This document shows, in pieces, positions 61,775 through 64,000 of a DNA stretch of 64,000 bases. Below the pieces are notes generated by a model. The model saw only the letters and a list, made by a program, of their open reading frames with translations. It was not told where the DNA came from and did not search any database. The position numbers and the translations under genes are program-made. The first letter of the stretch is position 1. Each line of letters opens with the position of its first letter. This DNA comes from Gp13-AA77 sp035946735 (lineage in GTDB: Bacteria; Acidobacteriota; Terriglobia; UBA7540), in the NCBI GenBank assembly GCA_035946735.1, contig DASYYZ010000155.1:1-64000 (forward strand), given 5' to 3'.

Positions 61775-64000
61775 TCATCTCCCGCCACCCGGCGAACTGG
61801 GGCTGGTTGCGTATTTCTCCAGAAAAGCGCTCACGCTGGGCTCCTGCGCTTTCTTATAAGCTACGCAGAGATCGATTTCCTCCAGCATTTGCGCCAGATT
61901 TCGCGGCCCGCCGGTATACTTGGTGGAGCGGCCGTCGAAGAAGCTCTTGGCATCCTCGCGATGTTCCGCGTCGCAGTAATTCCCGGCGACGAAGGGCAGA
62001 AAGGCGCCGGTGTCGGTGGGGAACTTCGCGACAATGGCATCCCAGTTCTGCTTGACGAAATCGTAGGCCAGATCCCGTGTCTTGGGTGATTGGGAAACGC
62101 CAAAGAGGAGATTCAAAGACTCGCGGCTGTCGAACTCGTCGGTAAGCAGGATGGGCAAAGCAATTCTGGAGATGGCGGGATCCTGGAAGAGGCCCAGGCT
62201 GAAGAGCAAGATACTTCGAAAGTTTTCGTCCTTTTCCTGCTTCGCGGCTGCTCGCATCCGATCGAACAATTCGCGATCTCCGTGCCGCGCAGCAGCCGTC
62301 AGCACCGTGCCCACCATGTCCGCCTGAACAGCCTTGTGATCGCCGAGCCAGGCGATCGCCATGGTCTTGGCTTTGGCGATGGCCTGCGGATCCTCTGCCT
62401 GATTGGCCAGCACGCCTGCGAGGGAGGGACGAAGCAGGCGGTTGTCGTCGCTCTCTCCGGGCTTGGACTCCCAGCCGAGTTCACGCGCCCGCGTTCCGTA
62501 AACATCGAGCAAGTACTGGCGGTAGCGCGCGAGCAGAGTTGGCTCCACCATGTTGTCCTGCAAGCCGGTGGTAATCTCCATGGTTTTGTTCACCACCTGC
62601 CGCGCAGGATCGTGCGCCAACGCGGGAGCCAGCGCCAGCGCCTGCCCCAGCGGGATTTTGTCATTTCCCGTGAGAGCCGAGATGTCGCCGATCAGGGAGA
62701 CTTTCTCCGCGAGCGAAAGCGATTGATTTTCGTTCTTGAGCAGCGCCTCCAATTGGTCTCCCTGGTAGAGGACGCGGTAGTAGCCCACAGCGTCCGCGTT
62801 AGCATCCACCCATTGCGGACAGCCACTTGCCTTGGGTAAGGCGACTTCCGCCGATTGCCGATCGAGCAGGGCGCACTGCCGCGCTGGACCGCCGGCGGCG
62901 GGGTAGCGCACGCAGACCGGGGCCTTCCAAAGCTCGGGTGCGGCGCCGCTGGAGCCGAGCGGAAGGAAGCGCTCCTGGGCAAGCTGGAGCTTGGCTCCGC
63001 CGCCTTCGCATTTGAGAGTAGCGGTGATGAGCGGCACGCCCGGTTGATCGAGGAAGCTCGAGAAAGCGGCCGCGATGCTTGGGTCGTCGCCGGCCAGAGA
63101 GGCGAGAAATTGGGAGGAGGTGGCGTTCTTCCAGGAGTAGGTTTGCAGGTAGCGGCGGATGCCGTCGCGGAACTTGTCCGGGCCCATGTAAGACTCGAAC
63201 ATATTGAGCAGCGCGGAGCCTTTGTCATACGTGATGGAGTCGAAGGCGTTGGCGATGTCGTCGTTCGATTGGATCGGCTGCCGCACCTGCCGCGCGCTCA
63301 CCAGGGCATCGTTTCCCATTGCACCCTGATAGCCGTTCAGTTCTCCGATGTTCATCTGCCACTCGGGATGGTAGTCCATCATGACCTTGTTGGCCATCCA
63401 GGAGGCGAAGCCCTCGTTCAGCCAGATATCATCCCACCAGGCCGTGGTCACCAGGTCGCCGAACCATTGGTGAGCCATCTCATGCGCGCAGACGCTCGCC
63501 CACTCGCGCTGGCGGCCGAGCGTGTCCTCGTCGGGCTTGCGAAGAATGATGAATCCCGAATGGGTGATCAAGCCGGGATGTTCCATGGACAAGCCTGACA
63601 GGGGAACGGCAACTTCATCGAGCTTGTCATAGGGATACGGGATGCCGAAGTAGTTCTCCAGCAGTGTGAGAATGGGTCCGGAGGTTTGGGCAGCGTACTT
63701 GGCTTCGCCGGCATGCCCCTTCGGCACCACCACCCGGACCTTAGTGTTCTTCTTGCCCGCCGTTCCGGCGTCGACCAGGTCCATGTTGCCGACGGTCAAT
63801 GCGACGAGGTAGCTCGGCAGTGGGGGCGTTTCCGCAAACTTGACGGTCTTCATGCCGTCGCCGCTGTCGGTTTCGGAAATGATGTTGGTGTTGGATAGCG
63901 CCACCTGGTCCTTCTTCACATGAAGCGTCAGTTGCCACGGCACCTTGTAGCCGGGTTCGTCAAAGCAAGGGAAGGCGCGCCGCGCCCAGATTTGCTCGAA
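61775..64000 (-). CDS. M1-family zinc aminopeptidase, truncated by the window edge
   Basis: About 741 residues visible; the frame continues through the right edge (IWARRAFPCFDEPGYKVPWQ, an M1 N-terminal motif), so the start lies outside. Zinc site HEMAHQWFGDLVTTAWWDDI with the second Glu in WLNEGFASWMANK, and exopeptidase motif SGLSMEHPGLIT, a variant of GAMEN. The C-terminal ERAP/ARM-like helical region follows to the end (SSPGGGR). Cleaves N-terminal residues from peptides; such enzymes are exported or cytosolic, undecidable without the N-terminus. Confidence 0.9.
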   Translation of the reverse strand, partial: FEQIWARRAFPCFDEPGYKVPWQLTLHVKKDQVALSNTNIISETDSGDGMKTVKFAETPPLPSYLVALTVGNMDLVDAGTAGKKNTKVRVVVPKGHAGEAKYAAQTSGPILTLLENYFGIPYPYDKLDEVAVPLSGLSMEHPGLITHSGFIILRKPDEDTLGRQREWASVCAHEMAHQWFGDLVTTAWWDDIWLNEGFASWMANKVMMDYHPEWQMNIGELNGYQGAMGNDALVSARQVRQPIQSNDDIANAFDSITYDKGSALLNMFESYMGPDKFRDGIRRYLQTYSWKNATSSQFLASLAGDDPSIAAAFSSFLDQPGVPLITATLKCEGGGAKLQLAQERFLPLGSSGAAPELWKAPVCVRYPAAGGPARQCALLDRQSAEVALPKASGCPQWVDANADAVGYYRVLYQGDQLEALLKNENQSLSLAEKVSLIGDISALTGNDKIPLGQALALAPALAHDPARQVVNKTMEITTGLQDNMVEPTLLARYRQYLLDVYGTRARELGWESKPGESDDNRLLRPSLAGVLANQAEDPQAIAKAKTMAIAWLGDHKAVQADMVGTVLTAAARHGDRELFDRMRAAAKQEKDENFRSILLFSLGLFQDPAISRIALPILLTDEFDSRESLNLLFGVSQSPKTRDLAYDFVKQNWDAIVAKFPTDTGAFLPFVAGNYCDAEHREDAKSFFDGRSTKYTGGPRNLAQMLEEIDLCVAYKKAQEPSVSAFLEKYATSPSSPGGGR

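Overview
The window reads as a GC-rich chromosomal segment from a soil-type Acidobacteriota (Solibacter/Bryobacter-like), probably a draft or metagenome contig. The signs are families concentrated in that phylum: a PadR regulator overlapping an acidobacterial-type duplicated FtsX/MacB permease, two VWFA-related acidobacterial-domain proteins, a TonB-dependent receptor with an N-terminal carboxypeptidase-regulatory-like domain, a BlaI/M56 pair, SBBP beta-propeller proteins with choice-of-anchor D modules, and a sedolisin. No rRNA, tRNA, CRISPR array, prophage or replication origin was recognised.

Layout. 0-1.1 kb: two broken IS6-family transposases, one with its internal blocks excised and reinserted backwards. 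1.1-6.2 kb (minus): a frameshifted TonB-dependent receptor followed by a ceramidase-like hydrolase. 6.2-12.1 kb: a thioredoxin-like remnant, a Tat-exported TIM-barrel isomerase, a BlaI repressor with an M56 sensor protease carrying nine DHG repeats, then joined IS6 and IS630 remnants. 12.5-16.3 kb (minus): a five-PAS/GAF histidine kinase with a LuxR-type response regulator. 16.6-25.1 kb: a decayed OB-fold gene, small unknown proteins, an Asp/Glu racemase, a class III sirtuin, a UbiD decarboxylase, a second sugar isomerase-like protein, an orphan sugar-binding lipoprotein and an MmcQ/YjbR protein. 25.2-27.8 kb (minus): an ECF sigma factor overlapping a protein with an anti-sigma-like N-terminus and four VOC domains. 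27.9-32 kb: FucP-type sugar permease, ROK sugar kinase, a Phd/VapC-type toxin-antitoxin pair and an SGNH esterase. 32.1-35.2 kb: PadR plus permease.

35.3-52.7 kb is an island of secreted or surface proteins: two paralogous seven-blade SBBP propellers, a beta-barrel-like protein, a sedolisin, a repeat-rich intergenic stretch with gene remnants and hairpins, and two VWA proteins. Both propellers and the sedolisin end in the same arrangement: membrane helix, basic loop, membrane helix, Cys, beta strand. 52.8-64 kb returns to mixed genes: MutY, a YtxH protein, a Pro-rich small protein, RsmA, two tandem GH10-like enzymes, two small unknowns, a type I phosphodiesterase, a CPBP-family membrane protein lacking the usual Glu pair, an unknown, and an M1 aminopeptidase cut by the right edge.

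Taken together the genes suggest a heterotroph that degrades polymers and protein outside the cell (GH10-like, sedolisin, ceramidase-like, TonB receptor), takes up and phosphorylates sugars (FucP, ROK, sugar isomerases), and senses stress through several one- and two-component systems. The most promising undescribed items are the ECF/tetra-VOC pair, the shared C-terminal membrane-hairpin/Cys tail, and the palindrome-cassette repeats at 47.4-48.1 kb.
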